Positions 9,908 through 18,398 of a DNA stretch of 64,000 nucleotides are shown one piece after another. Origin of the DNA: Natronoflexus pectinivorans (GTDB lineage Bacteria > Bacteroidota > Bacteroidia > Bacteroidales > Marinilabiliaceae); NCBI RefSeq assembly GCF_004345615.1, contig NZ_SLWK01000003.1, positions 186,001-250,000 on the forward strand, given 5' to 3'. The notes beneath the pieces were generated by a model. That model searched no databases and was not told the DNA's origin. It saw only the letters and a list, made by a program, of their open reading frames with translations. The position numbers and the translations under genes are program-made. Within the stretch, counting starts at the first letter, position 1. The number at the start of each line of letters is the position of its first letter.

Positions 9908-11113
9908 CTATTTAAAAAATATATCCAAAATATCTTCTCCTAAAACCTCACCTAAACTGCCTTTTTTAACCGTTTGTTCGTTAAAAGAATCAACAGAGTC
10001 GGCATCAACTCCGGGTTTTATCATAAAAAATGGAACAGGATCCATCGTATGTGTACGCAAATTACAAGGGGTTGGATGGTCGGGCAACAACAGAAGGGTG
10101 AAAGGTTCATCCATTTTATTCAAGCCATCCCAAAGGGGTTTAAGCAATCTTCTGTCAAAATCTTCAATAACTCGCTTTTTGAGCTCGTAATCACCTTCAT
10201 GACCAGCTTCGTCCATGGCTTCCACATGCAAAAACACAAACGGGTGTTTTTGCAAAGCATCCAGTGCACCAGCAGCCTTCCCTTCGTAATTGGTATCGTG
10301 TAAACCTGTGGCACCTTCAACAAATACAGATTCTAATCCCGCCAATTTTCCAATTCCATGAATTAAATCCACGGCCGAAATCACCGCTCCCGACTCTATT
10401 CCAAACCTCTCCTTAAATGAAGGGAACGCCGGCCTGTAACCCGGTGACCAAGGCCAAATACAGTCGGCACACTTTTTTCCGGCAGCACGCCGCTTCACAT
10501 TCACAGGATGGGTGGACAATATCGCTAATGATTTTTCCATAAGTTCTGAGAGCAACTGAGCAGTACCTTGCGCCTCAGGCAATTCTGCCGTTGGAAATAA
10601 AGGGCGAACGGGTTTACCGGGATGGTCGTGAGGTGGTATGCACTTCACGTTTTTATTGGCTCCCTTAATAACCAGAATATGACGATAACTTGTTCCTGTA
10701 TAGAATTTTATTTTATCGCTTCCCAACTCATTATTCAGAGTTTGAATAATCTCATCCGCTTCGGCAGTTGAGATGTGTCCGGCCGAATGGTTGATGAGAA
10801 TATCTTCCTCAAGAGAAACAACGTTACATCTAAAAACCAGGTCGTCAGGCTCAGATTCAATACCCAATGCAGCCGCTTCGAGCACCCCTCTTCCCTGAAA
10901 ATATTTTGCAGGCTGGTAACCAAGGATATTCATGTTGGCTATTTCGCTTCCGGGATGAAAGCCTTGAGGTACAGTATGAACCAAGCCGGTGGCGGCTTGT
11001 TTGCACATGGCATCCATAACCGGTTTATGGGCGGCCATGGCGGGCGTTAATCCATTAAATGCATCTATTGGTTCATCGGCCATTCCATCGGCCAAAACTA
11101 CGATATATTTCAT
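9908..11113 (-). CDS. ApgM-like (alkaline-phosphatase fold) protein, probable homoserine kinase
   Basis: 401 residues. The fold is that of archaeal-type cofactor-independent phosphoglycerate mutase: metal-binding ADGMAD at 8-13, HPGSEIANMNILGY with the nucleophile-position serine S56, and a late metal site LLLPDHPTPCNLRTH. A subfamily of these proteins encoded beside threonine genes has been proposed to be homoserine kinase (TIGR02535-like), and genetic work in Bacteroides supports this. Nine-base spacing to thrC and no GHMP-type thrB in the window fit that role. A true 2,3-BPG-independent phosphoglycerate mutase is the alternative. A TAnnTTTG-type box (TAGTTTTG, 11204-11197) lies upstream, without a well-spaced -33 box. 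Confidence 0.8.
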   Translation of the reverse strand: MKYIVVLADGMADEPIDAFNGLTPAMAAHKPVMDAMCKQAATGLVHTVPQGFHPGSEIANMNILGYQPAKYFQGRGVLEAAALGIESEPDDLVFRCNVVSLEEDILINHSAGHISTAEADEIIQTLNNELGSDKIKFYTGTSYRHILVIKGANKNVKCIPPHDHPGKPVRPLFPTAELPEAQGTAQLLSELMEKSLAILSTHPVNVKRRAAGKKCADCIWPWSPGYRPAFPSFKERFGIESGAVISAVDLIHGIGKLAGLESVFVEGATGLHDTNYEGKAAGALDALQKHPFVFLHVEAMDEAGHEGDYELKKRVIEDFDRRLLKPLWDGLNKMDEPFTLLLLPDHPTPCNLRTHTMDPVPFFMIKPGVDADSVDSFNEQTVKKGSLGEVLGEDILDIFFK

Positions 11114-11796
11114 TATTAAATCTTATGCGATGAATTTCAAAACAGAGAAGCCAAGCTCATTTTAACTCTTGCACCATAAGTGTTTTGAACGAAACACAAA
11201 ACTACTATTTTATTGCCATATATAAAAGACCAAAGAGCGTAGACCCGAATATTTTGGAATAGAAATTTAGTTTATAAATCACTACTGAACGGCTAATTAA
11301 TTTAGATTTCTCGCTCTGCTCGAAATGACAAAACTTTCTTGAGGTCAAGGCGGGTGAAGTGGTGATGGCGGCTTCGCCTTAATAACCCCTTCACCTCTCA
11401 TATCTTAACAGCCTGTCATTTCGAGCGAAGCGAGAAATCTATTATATGATTATCATTATAAAAAATCTTAGTCGGGCAGCAGTGTTAATAAATCTAAGCA
11501 ATAATGTTGTATGATGTCAGGGCTACGCCCTTAAACTAATAGAAAAACAAATTATACGAAGATATTAGGGATACGCCCCTAGTTATTCTTGTTGAGATGA
11601 TTAATAGAAGTAAATTCCCTATATTTATAACCACTTCCGAAATCATACAACTAAGCATTTAAAAAAACTGACCGCTTTCCCAAAAAGCTTTGAATTGTTT
11701 AATATATCAATCAGTGATGATGGATTTGGGACTAATAATTTCCTTTGAGATATCTCCGTTTTTTTTATTAGTTTTAGAGACAGAAATCAGAACAAC
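11114..11796. other. Long intergenic region with REP-like inverted repeats
   Basis: No gene is seen. The region carries an inverted pair of 27-bp units (11304-11330 and 11414-11440, listed separately), an internal GC hairpin (GGCGGCTTCGCC), and two short GGG-TACGCCC hairpin motifs near 11520 and 11570. The right third is plain AT-rich sequence leading to the helicase gene. Confidence 0.55.
11304..11440. repeat. Inverted repeat pair, REP/MITE-like element
   Basis: AGATTTCTCGCTCTGCTCG... at 11304-11330 is the reverse complement, with two mismatches, of the 27 bases at 11414-11440 (TGTCATTTCGAGCGAAGCG...). The 83-base centre holds a smaller GGTGAAG/CTTCACC pair and a GGCGGCTTCGCC hairpin. The nested structure fits a palindromic intergenic element. 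Confidence 0.75.
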
Positions 11797-14700
11797 ATGT
11801 CAAAAATACAGGTTTACCGTGCTTCGGCAGGTTCAGGAAAAACATATACTCTCACCAAAGAGTATCTTATACTGCTCTTTAAAAACCCCGGCGATTATCG
11901 CCAAATCCTGGCCGTTACCTTTACCAATAAAGCCACAGCCGAAATGCGTTCGCGTATTTTATCCACCCTTCATGATATTGCAAGTCGCTCCGGCGAGCGG
12001 CACGAGTACATGAGCGACCTGGAAAAAGCAAGCGGAAAGCCGGAAAATGAGGTTCGTCAGCTTGCATTAAAACTGCTTCGACAACTGCTGCACGACTACG
12101 CCAACTTTTCGGTAAGTACCATCGACAGTTTTTTCCAGAAAGTAACACGCTCCTTTGCACGAGAAATGGGGCTTCCCGTGGGTTTTCGTTTGGAACTGGA
12201 AACCGAGCGAATACTGCAACAAGCAGTTGACCAGTTGATACTTGAAATGGACTCTCCACAGCATAAAGAGTTAAAATCGTGGTTAATTCAGTTTGCACGT
12301 GAGCGGATGGAGGATGATAAAGGCTGGAATATTTCAGGGGAAATACTGAACATCAGCAAAGAAATCTTCTCGGAAATGTACCAGGCCAATGCTTTGGCAT
12401 TGGCCAATCACATCAACAACAAAGAATTTCTCAATACCTATAAGAAAGCACTGGAGGAGATTATTCACAATATGGACTCTCAAATACAGACCATCGGGAA
12501 AAATGGGTTGGAAATCATCAAACAACATAACCTCGACATCAACATCGATTTTAAAGGAAAATCAAGAACCAAAGTCAAATGGTTTGAAAAGATGACCGAC
12601 TTGAATGGCCATCTGGATGTGGAAAAATACATGGTTCTTTTGTCCGGCACAGAGCAATGGATAAAAGGAGAAAAACAGGAGAACCGAAACGAAGATGTGC
12701 TTGCTGCTTACAGCGGCGGTTTGCTCGATTTAGTGACCCGGGCAGTTGAATTGATTGCGAAAAACGTAAGAGATTACCACACTGCAAAACTCATTTTACC
12801 CAATCTCAATGCCTTGGGCATGTTGAATGATGTCAACAATAAATTGATGGAGTTGTGTCGGGAGGAGAATATTTTCCTGATTTCCGGAACCAACCACCTG
12901 TTAACATGCATCATTGAAAACAACGAAACACCTTTCATTTACGAAAAAACAGGAACCCGCTACATCCATTATATGATTGATGAGTTTCAGGATACATCAT
13001 CGTTGCAATACTCCAATTTTTTGCCGCTTATTAAAGATTCCCTGGCTTCGGAAAAGACTTCACTTTTAGTAGGTGATGTAAAACAGGCCATATACCGATG
13101 GCGCAATTCCGATTGGAACCTGTTGGCCGAACATGTAGAAAAAGACTTTGACCATTACGGCATCAATGCCATTTCGCTTGATACCAACTGGCGAAGCGAT
13201 GAAGAGATTATTAAATTCAATAATGCCTTTTTCAGCACTGCTGCCGAAGCCATTCAGCAGCAGTTTAACAACATGATTCCCGATGATTTAGCTGATAGCG
13301 AAACTTTTCAGCATCTTTCAAAAAAAATCATCAGAGCCTACAGCGACATTAAACAGAACACCTCAAAATCGGCTCTTAACAGCGGCGGACGACTCCATTT
13401 TGAACTTCTTGAAGGCGAGAAAAAAGAGGATTTCCAACAGGCAGCCATTGTGCAAAGCATCAAGCACATTCATAACCTTTGCGATGAATTTAAACTTTCT
13501 GAAATTTCGGTGCTGGTCAGAAACAACCGGGAAGCGGTATTGATAACCGATGCGCTGTTGTCGGGCAACTACCACCCCGAATCGAGACCATTGCCTGTCA
13601 TCAGCAACGAATCGCTGGTGATTGCCAACTCTGAGCTTATCCGGCTCATTATTGCACATCTGGAGCTCATTCAGAATCCGGAAAACCTTCAAACAGAATC
13701 GTTTATTCTGCAGTATTTATACAAAAACAGTCATCTGGAGCCTGAACAAATTGAATTTGATACCACTGAGGCATTCCATCAGTTTGCGAAAGGAAATCTT
13801 TGGCAATCGCACAAAGAAAAAACATCCAACATCCAGAAAAAGCCGCTCTATGAACTTACAGAAGCCATTATTCAGCTTCTACCTGAAAAGCTAGTTAAAC
13901 AGCACGCTGTTTATGTTGAGGCTTTCCAAAGTATGCTGCTGAACCACATCAATCAGGAATCGGCCGATTTAAACCGATTTTTACAGTTTTGGTACAATAA
14001 AGGATACAAGCACTCGCTCTCGATTCCCGAAAACCAGGAAGCCATCCGTGTGATGACCATCCACAAATCGAAAGGCCTTGAATTCAAAGCGGTGGTAATC
14101 CCCTTTGCCTCGTGGGATTTAAACACCCTTCGTCATGGAAACTTATTGTGGTTTAAGCCGCAGAAAGAGCCTTTCAACGCCATTCCGCTTGTTCCGGTTA
14201 AAGGGATTAAACAGCTGGGAGATTCGTGGTTTGCAGCTGATTATTTGCAGGAAGTCCTCAATCAGTATGTTGACAACCTCAACATCACTTATGTGGCATT
14301 TACTCGTGCAAGACGAAGTTTGTCGGTGTTTGCACATCTCAACAAAATGGAATACAAGAGCATTAATGACATTGGACAACTGATTCACAGCCAAATTACA
14401 ACCGGACTCTTTACCAATATTTCTGAAAACGGCATAGTGGAAAATGACAGGCTGTTTACCTTAAATCGCGCCAACAGAAGCGAACGCAGTCGATCGGATA
14501 AAAAGGAATCGTCCATAAGAAAAGAGGAAACTCTTAATTTGAGCGGTTTTATTCACATTCCTCCAGGCAACAGACTAAAAATCCACATGGAAAGTGAGAA
14601 TTATTTTACCGAAGATGGCGAAAATGTACAGGTGAATTACGGAAAAGTGATGCATGCACTGTTTGAACAGATAATTACCGGGAATGATGTTGTTAAAGCC

Positions 14701-15066
14701 TTTAAAACGTTACGTTTTAAAGGGATTATAACGGAAGCTGAAGCAGGAAATCTCCAAAACCAGGTAGAGAAATGGCTCCTTCATCCAAAAGCAAAACATT
14801 GGTTTGACGGCACTTACCAAGTAAAAAACGAAGCCGCCATTTTATCGGGAGCAGTAAAACGTCCCGACCGGGTTATGATAAAGGACGACGAAGTGATTGT
14901 GGTGGATTACAAATTTGGGCAAGGCAAACATCCCTCCCACCAAAAACAGGTACAGGATTATATTTTGCTTGTTAAAGAGATGGGTTATTCAAAAGTTAAG
15001 GGATACATCTGGTATCCCCATATAAACGAAATAATTGAAACCGACCAGCAGGGGAGGCTGTTCTAA
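11797..15066 (+). CDS. UvrD/AddA-like helicase with C-terminal PD-(D/E)XK nuclease
   Basis: 1089 residues. Superfamily 1A helicase motifs appear in order: Walker A ASAGSGKT at about 9-16, motif II DEFQDTS near 394, motif III GDVKQAIYRWRNSD, motif V MTIHKSKGLEF near 757, motif VI YVAFTRAR. The C-terminus has a RecB-family nuclease: GKVMHALFEQI, RPDRVMIKDDEVIVVDYK (near 1036) and QVQDY. This is the architecture of AddA/RecB, which resect double-strand breaks for recombination. The usual partner (AddB-like nuclease) is not adjacent. The coding end overlaps the convergent flavin reductase by four bases. Confidence 0.9.
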   Translation: MSKIQVYRASAGSGKTYTLTKEYLILLFKNPGDYRQILAVTFTNKATAEMRSRILSTLHDIASRSGERHEYMSDLEKASGKPENEVRQLALKLLRQLLHDYANFSVSTIDSFFQKVTRSFAREMGLPVGFRLELETERILQQAVDQLILEMDSPQHKELKSWLIQFARERMEDDKGWNISGEILNISKEIFSEMYQANALALANHINNKEFLNTYKKALEEIIHNMDSQIQTIGKNGLEIIKQHNLDINIDFKGKSRTKVKWFEKMTDLNGHLDVEKYMVLLSGTEQWIKGEKQENRNEDVLAAYSGGLLDLVTRAVELIAKNVRDYHTAKLILPNLNALGMLNDVNNKLMELCREENIFLISGTNHLLTCIIENNETPFIYEKTGTRYIHYMIDEFQDTSSLQYSNFLPLIKDSLASEKTSLLVGDVKQAIYRWRNSDWNLLAEHVEKDFDHYGINAISLDTNWRSDEEIIKFNNAFFSTAAEAIQQQFNNMIPDDLADSETFQHLSKKIIRAYSDIKQNTSKSALNSGGRLHFELLEGEKKEDFQQAAIVQSIKHIHNLCDEFKLSEISVLVRNNREAVLITDALLSGNYHPESRPLPVISNESLVIANSELIRLIIAHLELIQNPENLQTESFILQYLYKNSHLEPEQIEFDTTEAFHQFAKGNLWQSHKEKTSNIQKKPLYELTEAIIQLLPEKLVKQHAVYVEAFQSMLLNHINQESADLNRFLQFWYNKGYKHSLSIPENQEAIRVMTIHKSKGLEFKAVVIPFASWDLNTLRHGNLLWFKPQKEPFNAIPLVPVKGIKQLGDSWFAADYLQEVLNQYVDNLNITYVAFTRARRSLSVFAHLNKMEYKSINDIGQLIHSQITTGLFTNISENGIVENDRLFTLNRANRSERSRSDKKESSIRKEETLNLSGFIHIPPGNRLKIHMESENYFTEDGENVQVNYGKVMHALFEQIITGNDVVKAFKTLRFKGIITEAEAGNLQNQVEKWLLHPKAKHWFDGTYQVKNEAAILSGAVKRPDRVMIKDDEVIVVDYKFGQGKHPSHQKQVQDYILLVKEMGYSKVKGYIWYPHINEIIETDQQGRLF

Positions 15067-15692
15067 ACAGCCTCATCCCCACCCTTTCTGTTTTTCATAT
15101 GTTTTTCGTGACGTTTGCGCCGGGTCTTCTTCTTTTCCACAGAAAAACCAAATTTTCCAATCTTTTTTCCCAATCCAAAATAATTACCATGCGAATAGGC
15201 AATGGGTCGGGCTTTTTTAAGTGAGAAGGCACCTGTTTCGGAATCCAGATACTTATCTTCGACCATAACATTCACCACTTCAGCCAAAAACATGTGATGT
15301 GTTCCAAGCGGCTTTATTTCAGTTACTTTACACTCTATATTAACCGGCGATTCTTCAATAATCGGGGCATTTACAACCGAGGCTTTCCCGGGAGTGAGGT
15401 TCATGCTGTCAAATTTTTGGTGATGCCTGCCGGAACGCACGCCGCACCAATCGGTGGCATAGGCCAAATCGCGCGTAGTGAGATTGATGACAAACTCCTT
15501 TGTGCGTGATAAAATTTCGTACGAATGTCTGCCGGGACGAACCGAAATATAGCACATCGGCGGGTCAGAACATATGGTACCTGTCCAGGCTATGGTAATG
15601 ATATTGAATTCTTCCGGGGTTTCGCCAAGCGAAACCATAACAGCCGGAAGCGGATAGAGCATGTTTCCGGGTTTCCAATCAACTTTTGGCAT
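15063..15692 (-). CDS. Flavin reductase family protein (FMN-binding split barrel)
   Basis: 209 residues. The sequence fits the flavin-reductase-like split barrel: an N-terminal PLPAVMVSLGETPEEFNIITIAWTG segment, then DPPMCYISVRPGRHSY and EFVINL, ending HMFLAEVVNV. Members bind FMN and either reduce free flavin or act as flavoprotein oxidoreductases; the substrate is unknown. The last 25 residues are very basic (KKKTRRKRHEKH), an added tail that could bind nucleic acid or be disordered. It begins two bases after the pyrI stop, so it is the last gene of the pyrimidine operon. Confidence 0.85.
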   Translation of the reverse strand: MPKVDWKPGNMLYPLPAVMVSLGETPEEFNIITIAWTGTICSDPPMCYISVRPGRHSYEILSRTKEFVINLTTRDLAYATDWCGVRSGRHHQKFDSMNLTPGKASVVNAPIIEESPVNIECKVTEIKPLGTHHMFLAEVVNVMVEDKYLDSETGAFSLKKARPIAYSHGNYFGLGKKIGKFGFSVEKKKTRRKRHEKHMKNRKGGDEAV

Positions 15693-15694
15693 AT

Positions 15695-16153
15695 TTACAT
15701 CATTTTCAGCTCATCCCTGGTGGTGTTTTTCTCACAATAATGGCATTTAAGCGCCAAATCGGTTTTATCCATGACCTTAAAATGGGTTTTTATAACCTCA
15801 TTATTGGTGATACACTTGGGATTAAAGCATTTTACAATACCGACCACTTCGTCGGGAATTTCCACATCTCGTTTCTCCACCACTTCGTAATCCCTGATAA
15901 TATTGAGCTTTACATGTGGCGCCACCAATGAAATCTTGTTGATTTCATTGTCTTCAAAAAATTTACCCTCAACCTTAATAATGGCTTTTTTTCCTAATTT
16001 ATCGCTGTCCAGATTGGTTCCAAAGGTAATCAGGTTGGTAATTTGATCGAGGCCAAGGATGTTGATGACGTCAAACAGCGATTCGGCCGGTATATGGTCA
16101 ATTACAGTGCCATTTTCGATGGCACTCACCTGAAGTTGTTTTTGTTTTGACAT
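15695..16153 (-). CDS. pyrI: Aspartate carbamoyltransferase regulatory subunit
   Basis: 152 residues. The N-terminal allosteric domain ([16 protein letters not shown]) binds nucleotides. The C-terminal zinc domain has the four-cysteine site C109, C114, C137, C140 (KCFNPKC and KCHYCE) that contacts the catalytic chain. It forms the dodecameric ATCase with PyrB and gives CTP/ATP control of pyrimidine synthesis. Unusually, it is not adjacent to pyrB: a transposase gene lies between them on the same strand, leaving 987 bases between pyrB and pyrI. Confidence 0.97.
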   Translation of the reverse strand: MSKQKQLQVSAIENGTVIDHIPAESLFDVINILGLDQITNLITFGTNLDSDKLGKKAIIKVEGKFFEDNEINKISLVAPHVKLNIIRDYEVVEKRDVEIPDEVVGIVKCFNPKCITNNEVIKTHFKVMDKTDLALKCHYCEKNTTRDELKMM

Positions 16154-16367
16154 GATTCACTGTTTTAATTGTTGGTCGTTTGAATCTGTTAAAGTTGTGT
16201 TTTTTAAAATTAATAGAAATGTTGAAACAATAAACAGACGTCCTTTTAGTCAAATAGTTTTATGGCTGCTTTTTTGGTCATATCATATTTGTTTCAAATT
16301 TGGATGTCCGGTTTTCGGATATCTCCAATGCGTGAATATTTACCATGCGCTCCTTCTATTATGGCGG

Positions 16368-16937
16368 CTATTTTAATGAATCGCTATTCCAATTTGCAGG
16401 GTTGTTTATAATATAATTTGAAATATTCATGTACGATTGTTCATTACGTATAATGTGTTCGTGGTAATTACGTTGCCATAATTTGCCCATCATATCATTA
16501 TTCCTTTTAAATAATTTTAAACATTCATTTGACACCAACGATTTGTATGCCCCCACTATGTCGGATACCCTTGGGGGAAACCGTGCGGGTGCCATATTCT
16601 CCTTTTCATATTGGGCAGGGGTGATGGTTCTATTTTGGACAGGGGTGAACCCTGCCCCTACGGGTAATTCGTTCAAAACAATAATACCATGGATGTGGTT
16701 GGGCATAATTTGAAATACATCCAATTCAAAATTGGGAAATCGTTCGGGCAATTTTGCCCATTCATTATATGCCACCAATCCCAAATCATTTAAAAACATT
16801 TTACCGTTTTCTATATGACCAAACCTACAAATCCTATTCTGACAACAAATGGTTATAAAATATAACCCTGCCTGCGAATAATCATATCCTTTCAGACGAA
16901 TACTGCGGCGATGATGCTTTTGCGGGTTATAGGTCAT
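16368..16937 (-). CDS. REP-associated tyrosine transposase (RAYT), IS200-like
   Basis: About 189 residues from the preferred start at 16937 (MTYNPQKHHRRSIRLKGYDYS is the usual RAYT N-terminus); an in-frame ATG at 16982 would add 15 residues. The HUH metal site is in MPNHIHGIIV and the catalytic tyrosine is likely the one in YHEHIIRNEQSY. The frame is intact. RAYTs process REP-type palindromes and are usually single-copy domesticated genes, not free insertion sequences. It sits between pyrB and pyrI in the same direction. Confidence 0.9.
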   Translation of the reverse strand: MTYNPQKHHRRSIRLKGYDYSQAGLYFITICCQNRICRFGHIENGKMFLNDLGLVAYNEWAKLPERFPNFELDVFQIMPNHIHGIIVLNELPVGAGFTPVQNRTITPAQYEKENMAPARFPPRVSDIVGAYKSLVSNECLKLFKRNNDMMGKLWQRNYHEHIIRNEQSYMNISNYIINNPANWNSDSLK

Positions 16938-17140
16938 ATTTTTTGTTATTTTATTATTGTTAAAATCCATCACGGATTGCACTCCAACTGGGTAACCGAA
17001 AGGGTTAATGGCTTACTTTCATGTCCACTGGAATTGACGCAAGGGCTAAGTTTTTTCAGATTGTCATCACCATACACTGCCCTCTGTTATCGTAATCTTC
17101 TGATTGCCCTAAACAATCTTACATCTAACAGTCTATCCTC

Positions 17141-18046
17141 CTATTTCAATCCCATAATGGCCGAAATAATCGCCATTCGTGTATACACCCCATTTTCGGC
17201 CTGCTGAAAGTAGTAAGCCTTCTCACTGCTGTCAACATCCGTATGAATTTCGTTGACACGTGGCAGGGGATGCAAAACCTTCAGGTTCTCTTTGGTTTTA
17301 TCAAGCATGGCATTACGCAACACGTAGGCGTTCTTAACACGTTCGTACTCCATGGGGTCAGAAAAACGCTCCTTTTGCACCCGGGTCATGTAAAGAATAT
17401 CGGCCTGCTCAAGGTTGTTCATCTCTTTTTGCTCGTAGAATTCAATTCCACGTTCGCGGAGAAATGCCTTGTATTCGCATGGCATTTCAAGTTCTTTAGG
17501 CGCCACAAAATAAAAAACAGGGTTAAAATGCGACAATGCCATTAAAAGAGAGTGAACCGTTCGTCCATATTTTAAATCGCCAACCATGAAAACGGTCAAA
17601 TTCTCCAACGTTCCCTGTGTTTTTTGAATGGAGTACAAATCCAAAAGCGTTTGCGTTGGATGCTGATTGGCACCATCACCCGCATTGATGATGGGAACCC
17701 GCGATTGTTCCGATGCATAACGTGCACTACCCTCAAGTGGATGACGCATAACAATTAAATCGGCATAATTACTGACCATTTTAATGGTATCCTTCAGCGT
17801 TTCTCCTTTGGTAGTGGACGACGACGAAGAGTCGGTAAAACCTATAACCCTGGCACCCAGACGATTTATCGCAGTTTCAAAACTCAGCCGGGTACGTGTG
17901 GATGGCTCAAAAAAGAGACTGGCAATGACCTTCTCTCTTAATTCCGGTTGTTTGGGGTTGGCTTCATAAAATGCAGCCAATTCCAGAATCCGAAGTATTT
18001 CGTCTCTGGTGTAATCACTGATGGAGACTAAGCTTTTGTTCTTCAT
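17141..18046 (-). CDS. pyrB: Aspartate carbamoyltransferase catalytic subunit
   Basis: 301 residues, normal length. The carbamoyl-phosphate site [12 protein letters not shown] lies at about 46-57, HPTQTLLDL in the middle and HPLPRV in the C-terminal domain. It catalyses the committed step of UMP synthesis. The start codon overlaps by ATGA the stop of a 46-codon leader frame, and a terminator hairpin sits 38 bases upstream inside that frame, so expression is probably set by attenuation. pyrI follows only after the RAYT gene. Confidence 0.97.
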   Translation of the reverse strand: MKNKSLVSISDYTRDEILRILELAAFYEANPKQPELREKVIASLFFEPSTRTRLSFETAINRLGARVIGFTDSSSSSTTKGETLKDTIKMVSNYADLIVMRHPLEGSARYASEQSRVPIINAGDGANQHPTQTLLDLYSIQKTQGTLENLTVFMVGDLKYGRTVHSLLMALSHFNPVFYFVAPKELEMPCEYKAFLRERGIEFYEQKEMNNLEQADILYMTRVQKERFSDPMEYERVKNAYVLRNAMLDKTKENLKVLHPLPRVNEIHTDVDSSEKAYYFQQAENGVYTRMAIISAIMGLK

Positions 18047-18183
18047 GTAAGATTACTTAATGAGGTTGATGATTGTGGAACATCAAAAAAATACCCAATC
18101 GAAACGATTGGGTAAATATCGTGAATAATCAATTTAGTAATAAATATAGAAAAATAATGTAGAAAAACACCCTTGTTATTCAT
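18043..18183 (-). CDS. Probable pyrB leader peptide
   Basis: A 46-residue frame starting [14 protein letters not shown] at 18183 and ending ...SLSNLT with TGA overlapping the pyrB ATG (ATGA). The same frame is open to an ATG at 18273, but the inner start places the peptide downstream of the likely promoter and gives a size close to the 44-residue E. coli pyrBI leader. The mRNA before the hairpin is rich in U (TTTTTCTACATTATTTTTCT region). Ribosomes that follow RNA polymerase through this frame would cover the hairpin and allow read-through. Function is inferred from layout, not from peptide similarity. Confidence 0.5.
   Translation of the reverse strand: MNNKGVFLHYFSIFITKLIIHDIYPIVSIGYFFDVPQSSTSLSNLT
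18085..18114 (-). terminator. Candidate attenuator of the pyrB operon
   Basis: Perfect 10-bp stem (TACCCAATCG with CGATTGGGTA, three-base loop) followed on the minus strand by seven T. It lies inside the leader frame, 38 bases before pyrB. It has every part of a rho-independent terminator yet precedes the genes. Confidence 0.7.
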
Positions 18184-18243
18184 AAAGGTGTTCTGTATAA
18201 AGTGAACTTTTTCGATGTTTTTTTCTGATTGCATATCAAAAAA

Positions 18244-18251
18244 CAAATTTA
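18244..18251 (-). promoter_or_regulatory. Candidate -7 box for the pyrB leader transcript
   Basis: TAAATTTG on the minus strand matches TAnnTTTG exactly. A weak -33 box (TTTA) lies 22 bases upstream. Transcription would begin near 18237, about 55 bases before the leader start codon. Confidence 0.4.
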
Positions 18252-18290
18252 ATAAAAATAGAGAGATGGGCATTAAACTTAGATGTTGAA

Positions 18291-18325
18291 TTTCTTTCTT
18301 TTTTTTTAAAAAAGAAAGAAAGCGT
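18291..18325. repeat. AT-rich palindrome between pyrB and aminopeptidase genes
   Basis: TTTCTTTCTTTTTT and AAAAAAGAAAGAAA are complementary around a short T/A centre. It lies between divergent genes, upstream of the pyrB promoter box, so it is not an obvious terminator; it could insulate the two promoters or be simple low-complexity sequence. Confidence 0.4.
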
Positions 18326-18398
18326 CCTAATCAATCATACATCATTGAAAATTCGAGTCATTAATGCTATTTTTGGATAAACATAAAGCAAAAACATT

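Noticed and set aside
16152-16376. 74-codon plus-strand frame between pyrI and the RAYT
   Set aside because: No family likeness; overlaps the intergenic flank of the transposase and has no promoter.
18184-18273. Upstream 30-codon extension of the pyrB leader frame
   Set aside because: It would start upstream of the candidate transcription start near 18237; the inner ATG at 18183 fits the promoter and the known size of pyr leaders better.
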